This document shows, in pieces, positions 7,162-15,559 of a stretch of DNA of 64,000 nucleotides. Within the stretch, counting starts at the first letter, position 1. Every line of letters starts with the position of its first letter. The translations under genes were made by a program, and so were the position numbers. The stretch lies in NCBI GenBank assembly GCA_947447465.1, contig CANFKE010000017.1, forward strand, positions 1-64,000. Direction: 5' to 3'. Under the pieces are notes generated by a model. It was not told where the DNA came from, did not search any database, and saw nothing but the letters and a program-made list of their open reading frames with translations. This DNA is from Chitinophagaceae bacterium (GTDB lineage Bacteria > Bacteroidota > Bacteroidia > Chitinophagales > Chitinophagaceae).

Positions 7162-9585
7162 ATGCAGCTACAACGCTTGGGTCTGTTATTGGGGTTTCTA
7201 CTGTTGACTTTCTGCGCCAATGCCCAGCAAGCGTCGGTGAGCGGATTTATCAAAAATGAGACGGGCAAAGCCATAGAGGGTGCCGGTATCATAGACTCCG
7301 CTACACAAAACGTAGTGCATAGTAATATGCAGGGATATTATAAGCTGGATATTGCAGCAGGTACACCGGTGACCCTATTTTACTACCTTCCGGGCTACTT
7401 TCTTCAAAAAAGAACCGTTACACTGAACAGTGGTGAGATAAGAGATGTCAATGTAAAATTGCGCACTCGTGAGAATGTACTGAAAGAAGGCGTAGTAAGA
7501 GATAAACAACAACGCAACCGAGCAGGTGATGTACATATAGAACTACAGAAAGTCAACTTTATCCCCGATGTATCGGGAGGAGTAGAAGGACTGCTGAAGC
7601 TGATGGTAGGCAGTCATAATGAGCTTACATCTCAATACAGCGTGAGAGGTGGCAACTTTGATGAGAACCTGGTATATGTCAATGACTTTGAGATATACCG
7701 ACCATTTCTGGTAAGGCAGGGACAGCAGGAAGGATTGAGCTTTGTGAATAGTGATCTGGTATCCAACCTTACCTTCTCTGTTGGTGGTTTTCAATCTAAG
7801 TATGGCGATAAAATGAGCAGTGTACTGGATGTATCATACAAACGTCCGACACAATTTTCGGGTTCAGTCATGGCTAGTCTTTTGGGCGCGAACCTTCATC
7901 TGGAGGGCATCTCTAAGAACAAGAAATTTACCTATCTCTTTGGTGCCAGACAAAAAAGTAATCAGTATGTACTGCAGTCACAACCAACAAAAGGTATCTA
8001 CAATCCATCGTTCACCGATGTACAGGCATTGCTGAACTATAGGGTGAATAATACCTGGGAGATAGAGGCGATAGGCAACTATGCCCGTAACCGATTTACC
8101 TTCTTTCCGGAGACGCAAGTATCGAGCTTTGGCGTATTGAATCAGGCTTATCAACTGGATGTGTTTTATACCGGAGGTGAATTCGATCAATTCGATAGTC
8201 GATTTGGCGGGATATCTGCCAGCTATCACCCTGATTCATCTAAGCTAAGACTGAAGTTTCTGGCATCAGCTTTTCAGACCAATGAATATGAGACCTATGA
8301 TATAGGTGGCGAATACCTTTTTGGTGAATTACAGACAGACCAGAGCAAAAAAGATTTCGGGCAGATAAAGACCTATCTGGGCACAGGTTATATACAGAAC
8401 TTTGCCCGTAACTACCTGCAGGTAGGGGTAGCAGATATGGGCATGCGCGGATCGTATGACGCAAAGAAAAACTTCATACAGTTTGGCGCCAATGTGACCA
8501 CCACCAACATCAGCGACAACCTTCATGAATGGGAGCGCAGAGATTCGGCACGATTTAACCAACCATACAATCCTAATGAACTGGTGATGGCCTACTTCTA
8601 TAACTCATCTGCCGACTTCAACTATACCCGCATGAGCGCATTTGTGCAAGACAATATCAGTTTTGATTCGGGAAAGATAAATGCGACAATAGGAGTAAGA
8701 GGCAATTACAGCTCATTGAATAAAGAACTATTGATCAGCCCGAGAGTTAATTTCTCTTACCGACCAACAGGCAAGAGAGATCTTGTCTATAAGTTCTCTA
8801 CAGGTCTGTATCAGCAACCGCCATTTTATCGTGAGATGCGCGACCTTGCCGGTAGTGTGAATAAAGACCTGAAAGCACAGAAATCGTTCCAGGTAGTAGC
8901 AGGAGTAGATTATAACTTCAACATGTATTACCGTCCGTTCAGGATAACAGGAGAAGTGTATTTTAAGAACCTATGGGATCTTGACCCTTATTTTTATGAT
9001 AATGTACGTATCAGGTACACGGGTAAAAATGATGCTATTGGCCGCATTTATGGTGGTGAGATCCGATTGTATGGCGACATAGTAAAGGATGCAACATCGT
9101 TCATCAGCATAGGCATACTGAAGGGCGAGCAAAAAAAAACTGACAGCGCAGGAATTGCCGGATTCAATAATTATTTCCCCCTTCCTGCAGACCAACGCTT
9201 TACATTGGGGATGTACTTTGAGGACTACCTGAGAAAGAACAAGAATTTTAAGGTACATATCAACATGATGTATGCTACCGGGCTGCCTGTAGGGCCACCT
9301 ACAGGGCACTTGTACCAAAACACCATGCGCCTGCCGGATTATAAGCGCGTAGATATTGGATTCTCAGCACTGCTGCTGGACAGCGACCGTAAGAGCCATC
9401 CGGCACACAGCTATTTTAATATGCTGCACAGTATATGGGCCAGTCTGGAAGTGTTCAATCTGCTGAGCATACAGAATACACTATCATATACTTGGATACA
9501 GGATAACAGCACGAATAACCAATATGCTGTACCCAACAGACTTACGAGCAGGTTATTGAATGTAAAAGTGTTGTTCAATTTTTAA
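7162..9585 (+). CDS. TonB-dependent outer-membrane receptor with carboxypeptidase-like regulatory domain
   Basis: About 807 residues from ATG 7162. A signal peptide ends at CANAQ. Residues about 25-105 form a carboxypeptidase-D-regulatory-like beta-sandwich, then a plug domain (about 115-240, with YSVRGGNFDENLVYVNDFEI), then a 22-strand-type beta barrel ending in the aromatic-terminated strand LLNVKVLFNF. It is an energised outer-membrane importer. No SusD-like partner is adjacent, so a classical SusCD glycan system is not indicated. The shortened length, compared with about 1000 for SusC, fits non-SusC receptors. Substrate unknown. An upstream GTG 7153 is a less likely start. Confidence 0.92.
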   Translation: MQLQRLGLLLGFLLLTFCANAQQASVSGFIKNETGKAIEGAGIIDSATQNVVHSNMQGYYKLDIAAGTPVTLFYYLPGYFLQKRTVTLNSGEIRDVNVKLRTRENVLKEGVVRDKQQRNRAGDVHIELQKVNFIPDVSGGVEGLLKLMVGSHNELTSQYSVRGGNFDENLVYVNDFEIYRPFLVRQGQQEGLSFVNSDLVSNLTFSVGGFQSKYGDKMSSVLDVSYKRPTQFSGSVMASLLGANLHLEGISKNKKFTYLFGARQKSNQYVLQSQPTKGIYNPSFTDVQALLNYRVNNTWEIEAIGNYARNRFTFFPETQVSSFGVLNQAYQLDVFYTGGEFDQFDSRFGGISASYHPDSSKLRLKFLASAFQTNEYETYDIGGEYLFGELQTDQSKKDFGQIKTYLGTGYIQNFARNYLQVGVADMGMRGSYDAKKNFIQFGANVTTTNISDNLHEWERRDSARFNQPYNPNELVMAYFYNSSADFNYTRMSAFVQDNISFDSGKINATIGVRGNYSSLNKELLISPRVNFSYRPTGKRDLVYKFSTGLYQQPPFYREMRDLAGSVNKDLKAQKSFQVVAGVDYNFNMYYRPFRITGEVYFKNLWDLDPYFYDNVRIRYTGKNDAIGRIYGGEIRLYGDIVKDATSFISIGILKGEQKKTDSAGIAGFNNYFPLPADQRFTLGMYFEDYLRKNKNFKVHINMMYATGLPVGPPTGHLYQNTMRLPDYKRVDIGFSALLLDSDRKSHPAHSYFNMLHSIWASLEVFNLLSIQNTLSYTWIQDNSTNNQYAVPNRLTSRLLNVKVLFNF

Positions 9586-9664
9586 ATAAACCTAATCTCG
9601 GTGTGTCGAATGGCTTTAGTAGCAATGCTTTGAAAAAAAAGTAAAAAAAAGTAGCAGAAAAATT

Positions 9665-9693
9665 TTGCAAAGAAAAGTATATCCCTATCTTTG
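9665..9693 (+). promoter_or_regulatory. Promoter of tRNA-Lys
   Basis: TTTTG ends at 9667 and TATCTTTG lies at 9686-9693, 18 bases apart, matching the Bacteroidota primary-sigma consensus. It sits 43 bases before the tRNA. The same -7 octamer precedes tRNA-Arg elsewhere in this window. Confidence 0.75.
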
Positions 9694-9736
9694 CACTCCC
9701 TTACGGAAACGGACGGGGACAGTTCTTAAAGACAAT

Positions 9737-9809
9737 GATATCGTAGCTCAGTTGGTAGAGCAATACACTTTTAATGTATGGGTCTTGGGTTCGAGTCCCA
9801 ACGATGTCA
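9737..9809 (+). tRNA. tRNA-Lys (anticodon TTT)
   Basis: A 73-base cloverleaf. The acceptor stem GATATCG/CGATGTC has 7 pairs (one T-G). D-arm GCTC/GAGC, anticodon stem ATACA/TGTAT with loop CTTTTAA giving anticodon TTT, T-arm TTGGG/CCCAA with loop TTCGAGT, discriminator A at 9809. The CCA end is not encoded. Confidence 0.97.
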
Positions 9810-9823
9810 CTTTCAGAAACGAG

Positions 9824-9850
9824 AAGCCTCCCATTGGGAGGCTTTTTTGT
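9824..9850 (+). terminator. Terminator of tRNA-Lys
   Basis: A 9-bp perfect stem (AAGCCTCCC at 9824-9832 with GGGAGGCTT at 9836-9844), 3-base loop, then a run of six T with the stem end. It lies 14 bases after the tRNA. Confidence 0.92.
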
Positions 9851-9959
9851 TTAAAAGCATGTTAATTGCGCCTTTATAATGGATAACTAAAATCTCAATC
9901 TCATCATTGCACAGAGAATCATTGATATTATTCTCAAAATCTCAATAAACATAGCTACT

Positions 9960-10736
9960 CTACTTCTTACCTGCCTGTTGTGCTTTATTCACCATTATAC
10001 CCAACATTTGCGCCCCGCCGGCAAATATGCGTGTAAAAGGGTCCTTGGGGTCGTTGAGTAAGCTGATCTCTTTTTCAGCCTGTAATAAGCCATCTGTAGT
10101 GAGGAAACTAAACCTAACGCTACCTGTTCTTGATTTCACGCGCCCTTTTGTGAGCGCCTGCTTATCGACTATCTGCCGGGCATCTGCTAACGAAACTTTG
10201 ATCAGGCTATCCATCTTTTGCTGCTGTTCCTGCCATACTACCACCATACCTGTATAATTGATATAGCGCGCAGAATTATCGGCATAAATAGCCAAAAATT
10301 CAGTGCTCCCCTGCTGCGGTACTTCCAATATCAAACCTAAGACCTCTGCATGTGGTGGAGTCACGCCCAGCTCACGCAATCCATTCCAAGCCCACAGTCT
10401 AACTCTAGGTTCATTCTCCTTATTATCTGCAATTGCCTTAAATGTTGCAATTGCGCCATCATTCTTATGCTGTGATGCTAATTGAGTAGCACCAACAAAA
10501 TCGGTCCAGACCGACTTATTTCCTATAGTTTTTGCTGATGCTATCTTATCTATCTGATCGATAGATTGATCTGCAAACAGCAGGTCAATAAATTCGTCGG
10601 GCACCTTTGTTAGTACACTATCTTTTGTCACCATTGCCGGTGCGGACACCTGCTGAGGAGTATCATTACTGCAACTCTGTAAGCATGTACCGAGCAGCAA
10701 TGAACAAAACCCAATTAAAGAACGCAGAGAATTCAT
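9960..10736 (-). CDS. Lipoprotein of unknown function
   Basis: A 258-residue protein from ATG 10736, chosen because it gives a clean lipoprotein signal peptide ending at lipobox CLQSC (C22); an upstream in-frame ATG at 10784 would overlap the preceding gene and bury the signal. After a Ser/Pro-rich linker the body is mainly helical and soluble, ending in a Lys-rich tail. I recognise no family. It follows the GyrI-like gene by 23 bases on the same strand, so the two probably form an operon. Confidence 0.75.
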   Translation of the reverse strand: MNSLRSLIGFCSLLLGTCLQSCSNDTPQQVSAPAMVTKDSVLTKVPDEFIDLLFADQSIDQIDKIASAKTIGNKSVWTDFVGATQLASQHKNDGAIATFKAIADNKENEPRVRLWAWNGLRELGVTPPHAEVLGLILEVPQQGSTEFLAIYADNSARYINYTGMVVVWQEQQQKMDSLIKVSLADARQIVDKQALTKGRVKSRTGSVRFSFLTTDGLLQAEKEISLLNDPKDPFTRIFAGGAQMLGIMVNKAQQAGKK

Positions 10737-10759
10737 GTTAAATATTTTATCGGTAATTA

Positions 10760-11239
10760 TCATTTGCTTTTCAAGGGTATCCACAACTCTTCTTCTGAGG
10801 ATGGATCATTGTTCTTGTATTTGCTACCCATTATAGCAAAGTGCGCTCTTGAATCTAACATATATTGCGATGAGGGCAGCCATACCTCGTAAATATAGTG
10901 AAAGGTAGGATCAACATCTTGCGGTAATCCCCGATATTGAAAAACAGCGTAGAGCCCACCTAATGTGCAAGTATCCATCCCCTGAGGAATAAGCTCGGTA
11001 TCGGCGACCTCAACGGCAGCCCACTTATCGAACGAAGTATCGGGGCCAAAAGACTTTGCCGAGATAGACGAATCGAAATACTGCAATGAATACAGATCAG
11101 AATTTAAACAGTACTTTATTTCATTCCGACGAGGCATAAATGAACGCCACAGTTCGACAGTTCTGTTCTCAGCTATCGTAGTAGATATCTTGATACCCAC
11201 CATCTTCTTTTCCGCAAGTGATACAATCTGAGGCTCCAT
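10760..11239 (-). CDS. GyrI-like / AraC-effector-binding domain protein
   Basis: A 159-residue single-domain protein. The pattern fits the GyrI-like small-molecule-binding fold: an N-terminal strand with KMVGIKISTT, then LWRSFMPRR, a central YSLQYF segment, a glycine turn YAVFQYRG, and near the end a family-like tail with an acidic-aromatic stretch (SEEELWIPLK). Such stand-alone domains bind ligands, and related domains control MerR/AraC regulators, but there is no DNA-binding part here. It is the first gene of a two-gene unit with the lipoprotein downstream. No ligand can be inferred. Confidence 0.7.
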   Translation of the reverse strand: MEPQIVSLAEKKMVGIKISTTIAENRTVELWRSFMPRRNEIKYCLNSDLYSLQYFDSSISAKSFGPDTSFDKWAAVEVADTELIPQGMDTCTLGGLYAVFQYRGLPQDVDPTFHYIYEVWLPSSQYMLDSRAHFAIMGSKYKNNDPSSEEELWIPLKSK

Positions 11240-11448
11240 AAGGACTTAGCAATTAGCTGTAACGAAAATATCAAAGACCACTGAATTCTATCAATAAATT
11301 ATTGGATCTCTACAATGGAGACCTACTTAAGATATATATAGTTAACGACCTAACGTGAGATAGAAAATGACCAATGATATAAGCATCATCACCCAACAAC
11401 CTTAAACATTATTTACATGCCTATTCTCATTGCTCTATACCGATAATA

Positions 11449-11668
11449 ATGCACAAAATTGTGCACAATACTGATACTAATGACAGCAACACTGAACGCA
11501 CAAGAGTATGTATTTGCAGGTTCATTTAATTGGGATAAGGACAAAAAGGGCATCTATGTTTTCAGGCCGGATACTGTGAGCGGAAAACTGAAATTTATTT
11601 CTTCTATTGACAGTATAATGAACCCTGCTTATGTAACTATTTCAGCGTATGTGCCTCCATTATTATAG
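11449..11668 (+). pseudogene. Remnant of a lactonase-family beta-propeller gene (N-terminal fragment)
   Basis: The frame read from TTG 11459 encodes a signal-peptide-like start ending in LNAQ, then EYVFAGSFNWDKDKKGIYVF and a GKLKFISSI...NPAYVTISA segment. This is the first blade pattern of the secreted lactonase (6-phosphogluconolactonase-like) seven-bladed propeller family, normally about 350-400 residues. The frame stops at 11668 after only about 69 residues, and the next gene runs in from the other side. The only ATG (11449) is in a different frame, so the 5' end also seems damaged. I call it a truncated relic, though a small secreted peptide cannot be excluded. Confidence 0.55.
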
Positions 11669-11712
11669 AATAGGCAATTGATAGTTCCCTGAATATAATT
11701 ATAGCAATAACT

Positions 11713-13839
11713 TTATTTCAGAGCACTATTCCATACCATGGTAAAATTAAATCCGTTGTCTGATCGTTTATTTATCGTTGCTTTGAGCTGCTTGCTCAAT
11801 AACTGTAATAATAACATTCCGATACCACTACCTGAATCTGAAGCTTGCACGGGTAAGCCCGCACCATTGTCTTGATACTCAAGAGTAATGCGATGCTTGA
11901 TAAGACCTGCTTTTTCATCCAGGTATTCTTCCTGACCATAGTTTAGTACCAAAGCAGGAGCTTCTACTACAGGATAAACATACTTATAGAAATTGATGAT
12001 CAGTTCATTCAGAATGAGCCCGATAGTTATTGCATGATCGATATCAATATGAATCTGTGCATCGGTAATGGTGAATGCAACCGGCCTCACCTCATTACCA
12101 TAAATTGCAGATATTTCTCTGAATAATTTTTTAGAATACGCTACGATATCCAACTCTGAAAAAATGCTGGTCTGGTATAAGTTTTCATGAACCATTGCCA
12201 TAGACCGCACTCTGGATTGACTGGAAGCAAATATCTGTTTAAACCCTTCATTATCGGAGTTCATAGATGCCATTTCCAACAAACTGTAAATAACCGACAG
12301 ATTATTTTTCACCCTGTGATGTACTTCCTTGAGTAGCATTTCTTTCTCAGCGAGCGATCGTTTTATAGATTGCTCCTGCTCCCTTTTAAGAGTTACATCT
12401 CTAAAGAAAGCTTGTCCGCCACTACTTCCGTCGGCATTTTTTGAAGGCGAGATACTGCCTTCCAAAACAAGTATATGACCATCACAATGTATAAACTCAA
12501 GAACAACGTCGCGCACATATTCTCCAAGCAAAACCTTGCTGAATACCATATTAAAATGAGCTATTGACTCTTCCGTCAGGAATTCTGCAAGAGGTGCATT
12601 GATCAACAAGCTATTTTGATAGCCCAGAACCGAAGTAAATGAGAAACTATGGAATGCAACATTCAACTCACTATTGATGGTAATAATAATGTCCAGTGAA
12701 CTTTCAAATATAGAACGGTAACGCGCTTCGCTGCTTTCCAATTCGAGACGAGTATGCACCTGCTCTGTAACATCAATAACTGTTCCCAGAATGTATCGCC
12801 CATCATGCGGAGGATCAACTACGACCATATTTAACAGAATGGTCTTAAATTCTCCGGATTCGGTAATAATATCACATTCACAGTTAGTAACTCGGCTGTA
12901 AATCTTTAGCGTATTACTAATATAGTCTTTATCACTTTGTTTTAAGAATAATGAAATGTTATAGTTCTCTTCTAAAAGAGTACTATCAAAAATTCGCTCC
13001 AGCTCTTTGTTAAACGACATCAATTTGCCAGATATCCTGGAAGTAAATACACCAACGGTATTGTTATAAAAGAGCTCTCTGTATTTTCTTTCAGAGTGTT
13101 TTACTTCGGTTTCCATGATCTTACGATCTGTAATATCGATACCAAACCCTAGTACGAACAACAGATCGCCATTTTTGTCGCGAATCGGAGAGAATCTCCT
13201 TAATGTTGTTTTTCTGTTGTTCCCAACACCGATGGTCTCGTCTTCTGTTTCAACCGTCTTGTCATTAGTAACACACTTATCGAAATATACCCTTCTTCTC
13301 TCTGCGATCTCGACAGACATGTTTCTGGCCTTCACATACTCAAAATCGTCCTTACCGATGATCCATTTTCTAACCTTGTCATCTTTAATTGCGAAGCGAT
13401 TAACAAAGACATACTTATGGTGCTCATTAAATATTACCAGATCGACCGGCACATTATTGAGTACCTGTTCATAAAAAAAGATCCTATTGTCTCTTTTTTC
13501 AATTTCACGTCTATGAGCAGTAACATCATTGAGGATCACAATAAAATGGCCTGCATCATTTAAAGAGACAGAGCAACTGAATATCTGCTGAATGAACCTG
13601 AATGTAAAATGATTATTGAGATGACCTGAGGGTGTAAACAATTTACTAATGGAAGGCTGGGTACAATGTTTGGAGAACTTTGCAGCATAGCTGTCTGCAG
13701 CGGTATTATTGTAAAGTAATTTAACCTCAGCAGACAACACAAATACCGGTTGCACTATACTATCAAAAAACGAATATTTAGCGTATTCGTTCTTTATAGC
13801 TTCTCCATCAATATTGTTGCTGCCGGCCACTATTTCCAT
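11713..13839 (-). CDS. Multi-PAS sensor histidine kinase (HisKA_2 type)
   Basis: A 708-residue soluble kinase without membrane helices. Residues about 20-110, 120-240, 250-360 and 370-490 look like four PAS-type sensory domains, each ending in a D-V/I-T signature (NDVTAHR, GIDITDR, VIDVTEQ, RDVTLKR). The dimerisation/phosphoacceptor region is the HisKA_2 form, with KEVHHRVKNNLSVI and H507 as the phospho-histidine. The C-terminus is a HATPase with N-box NELIINFYKY and GSGIGMLLLQLL. The second PAS (IGKDDFEY) resembles one in the 896-residue kinase at 15560. It follows the receiver gene at 13887 by 47 bases; the two probably form a pair. Confidence 0.92.
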   Translation of the reverse strand: MEIVAGSNNIDGEAIKNEYAKYSFFDSIVQPVFVLSAEVKLLYNNTAADSYAAKFSKHCTQPSISKLFTPSGHLNNHFTFRFIQQIFSCSVSLNDAGHFIVILNDVTAHRREIEKRDNRIFFYEQVLNNVPVDLVIFNEHHKYVFVNRFAIKDDKVRKWIIGKDDFEYVKARNMSVEIAERRRVYFDKCVTNDKTVETEDETIGVGNNRKTTLRRFSPIRDKNGDLLFVLGFGIDITDRKIMETEVKHSERKYRELFYNNTVGVFTSRISGKLMSFNKELERIFDSTLLEENYNISLFLKQSDKDYISNTLKIYSRVTNCECDIITESGEFKTILLNMVVVDPPHDGRYILGTVIDVTEQVHTRLELESSEARYRSIFESSLDIIITINSELNVAFHSFSFTSVLGYQNSLLINAPLAEFLTEESIAHFNMVFSKVLLGEYVRDVVLEFIHCDGHILVLEGSISPSKNADGSSGGQAFFRDVTLKREQEQSIKRSLAEKEMLLKEVHHRVKNNLSVIYSLLEMASMNSDNEGFKQIFASSQSRVRSMAMVHENLYQTSIFSELDIVAYSKKLFREISAIYGNEVRPVAFTITDAQIHIDIDHAITIGLILNELIINFYKYVYPVVEAPALVLNYGQEEYLDEKAGLIKHRITLEYQDNGAGLPVQASDSGSGIGMLLLQLLSKQLKATINKRSDNGFNFTMVWNSALK

Positions 13840-13886
13840 TGATAAAAATTAATTGGTAAATTATGCCTTACAAGCAGAAATACTGA

Positions 13887-14237
13887 TCAGAAATCAAGCA
13901 TATCTTTCAGCAAGTGCAATGATAATGGTTTCATTACAAAACCGTCATACTTTGTAATTTTCGCTTTCTCTATAGTATAAGGATCGGTACTGGCAGAAAC
14001 ATAAAAAACTTTAGCATTGGATGGTGGTGCACCAGCTATGAAGTCTATTCCATCCATCTCTTGCCCCAGTAAAATATCCATCAATATCACATCGGGTTGT
14101 GTTTCATTTACCAACCGTACAAAATCGTTATAGTCATACGTTTTGCCAACTACTTGTCCGCCACAATCTTTTACAAACTTCTCATGTAGAAAGGATATTA
14201 ATTCATTATCTTCTACAATCAGAACCTTCTTACCCAT
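13887..14237 (-). CDS. Receiver-only response regulator
   Basis: A 116-residue CheY-like receiver with no output domain. D10/E9 acid pocket (VEDN), phospho-acceptor D54 in ILMDILLG, Ser83-region switch, and conserved K103 (VMKPL). It is first in a leftward unit with the 708-residue kinase, so it is likely that kinase's target or a phosphate shuttle. It is transcribed divergently from the LuxR-type regulator at 14459, and a promoter motif lies in the shared gap. Confidence 0.93.
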   Translation of the reverse strand: MGKKVLIVEDNELISFLHEKFVKDCGGQVVGKTYDYNDFVRLVNETQPDVILMDILLGQEMDGIDFIAGAPPSNAKVFYVSASTDPYTIEKAKITKYDGFVMKPLSLHLLKDMLDF

Positions 14238-14256
14238 AGCGATATAAATTATAGTA

Positions 14257-14284
14257 CAAACATAAGGTAATCAATCTATTACAA
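14257..14284 (-). promoter_or_regulatory. Promoter of the leftward receiver-kinase unit
   Basis: Read on the minus strand, TTG (14284-14282) and TATGTTTG (14264-14257) are 17 bases apart, slightly shorter than the usual 19-20. The -7 octamer is a full match to TAnnTTTG and lies 19 bases before the receiver ATG. Confidence 0.5.
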
Positions 14285-14425
14285 TACTACTAAAAACTAT
14301 AGATTGTAAAGAATAATGAAAAGAAATTTATTAAAGTATTTAATAATAATATATGCGATAGAATAGAAACAACAATAGTGCAACAAATCCCTAATGTTAG
14401 TAGCTTTAAATAAATGATAATTAAA

Positions 14426-14433
14426 TACTTTTG
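14426..14433 (+). promoter_or_regulatory. Possible -7 element before the LuxR-type regulator
   Basis: TACTTTTG is a full match to TAnnTTTG, 25 bases before ATG 14459. No clear -33 TTG lies at the usual distance, so only the -7 element is claimed. Confidence 0.4.
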
Positions 14434-14458
14434 TAGCAAAATACTACATATATAAGCT

Positions 14459-15088
14459 ATGAGAGGAGCAGCAATAGGTATAATTGAAGATAACAGTACA
14501 CTCAGGTCGAGTATTGAAGATTACCTACTAATAAAAGACCACAAACAGTTGTTTTCAACGGGCAAGCTGGAAGAAGTAATCAGCACTTCTTATAGTTCTC
14601 ATCCTGACTACATATTGCTTGACGAACACCTTGAGGATGCATCAGGCACAAATGCTATTGAAGTTTTGAAACAAAAATTTCCATATGCACACATCATCAT
14701 AATGACCGGTGATGAAAAACCTCAGCTGATAGTCAATGCACTGGAGAACGGAGCAAGTGGTTTTTTGTATAAACCATTTACAATGAATCAAATAGAAAAG
14801 GTTTTTGAGGATATCAGAGAGAACGGCAGCTATCTGCACCCACTAAGCGCTACCAAGCTTATCGGACAAATGAAAATAGGGAAGGAAGCAGGCAAGAAAA
14901 AGATGGAGAAGCTCTCTAAAAAAGAAAAAGTGATAGCCGCGTATCTGATAGAGGGGAAGAGTTACAAGGAGATCGCTACCATAATCAACAAATCGTTCCA
15001 TGCAGTGAATTATCATATCAGAAACATGTATGTGAAATACAATGTGAATTCTAAAGCAGAATTGATCTACAAGCTCAACAATAACTAA
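14459..15088 (+). CDS. LuxR/NarL-type response regulator
   Basis: A 209-residue regulator. The N-terminal receiver (1-120) has acid pocket E10/D11, phospho-acceptor D55 (ILLDEHLED), T83 switch and K105 (YKPF). A Lys-rich linker follows, then a C-terminal helix-turn-helix (about 150-205) with LSKKEKVIAAYLIEGKSYKEIA, the LuxR-type signature. It is the only protein of this signalling island with a recognisable DNA-binding output, so it is the likely transcriptional end-point. Target genes are unknown. It starts the rightward run of signalling genes. Confidence 0.93.
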   Translation: MRGAAIGIIEDNSTLRSSIEDYLLIKDHKQLFSTGKLEEVISTSYSSHPDYILLDEHLEDASGTNAIEVLKQKFPYAHIIIMTGDEKPQLIVNALENGASGFLYKPFTMNQIEKVFEDIRENGSYLHPLSATKLIGQMKIGKEAGKKKMEKLSKKEKVIAAYLIEGKSYKEIATIINKSFHAVNYHIRNMYVKYNVNSKAELIYKLNNN

Positions 15089-15171
15089 TAAGGTAGAAAC
15101 ACAACAAATACTTAAAACAGAAGAAGCGTGCATAGCTATATATTGAGCTGATGCATATGTGAAAAATAGAG

Positions 15172-15549
15172 ATGATGAAGAAGATACTTTACGTAGAGGA
15201 TGATACGATAACAAGATTTCTGGTAAGAAAATCACTGGAGTTGAATGGATTTAATGTGGCGGAGGCCGGAGATGGCAATGAAGCATTTTCTATTATTGAT
15301 GAAAATACGGAAATTGAGTATGTTCTGTTAGATCTGAACATGCCGGGGATGAATGGATTTGATTTTTTGAAAAGAGTAGCCGCGACACCCCAACTTAACT
15401 ACCTGAAAGTTATAGTTACTTCAGCCATACCTAAAGAACATTTTAAAACACAAGCCACAAAAGAAGACATAGGTCAAACCCAAATAATAGGTTATCTTGA
15501 GAAACCAATGCTATTTCCAGATCTGATGAAAATATTATCAACCAACTAA
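15172..15549 (+). CDS. Receiver-only response regulator
   Basis: A 125-residue CheY-like receiver. Acid pocket E9/D10/D11 (VEDD), phospho-acceptor D54 in LLDLNMPGMNG, switch T83 and K111 (EKPM). There is no output domain. The kinase at 15560 starts 10 bases after its stop, so it is probably co-expressed with that kinase. ATG 15175 three bases on is an equally possible start. Confidence 0.93.
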   Translation: MMKKILYVEDDTITRFLVRKSLELNGFNVAEAGDGNEAFSIIDENTEIEYVLLDLNMPGMNGFDFLKRVAATPQLNYLKVIVTSAIPKEHFKTQATKEDIGQTQIIGYLEKPMLFPDLMKILSTN

Positions 15550-15559
15550 TACCTACAAC

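Noticed and set aside
7162..9585. A SusCD-type glycan uptake locus
   Set aside because: The receptor is shorter than SusC and no SusD-like or glycoside hydrolase gene is adjacent.
9665..9865. A frame running through the tRNA-Lys gene
   Set aside because: It overlaps the tRNA, its promoter and its terminator, so it cannot be a protein gene.
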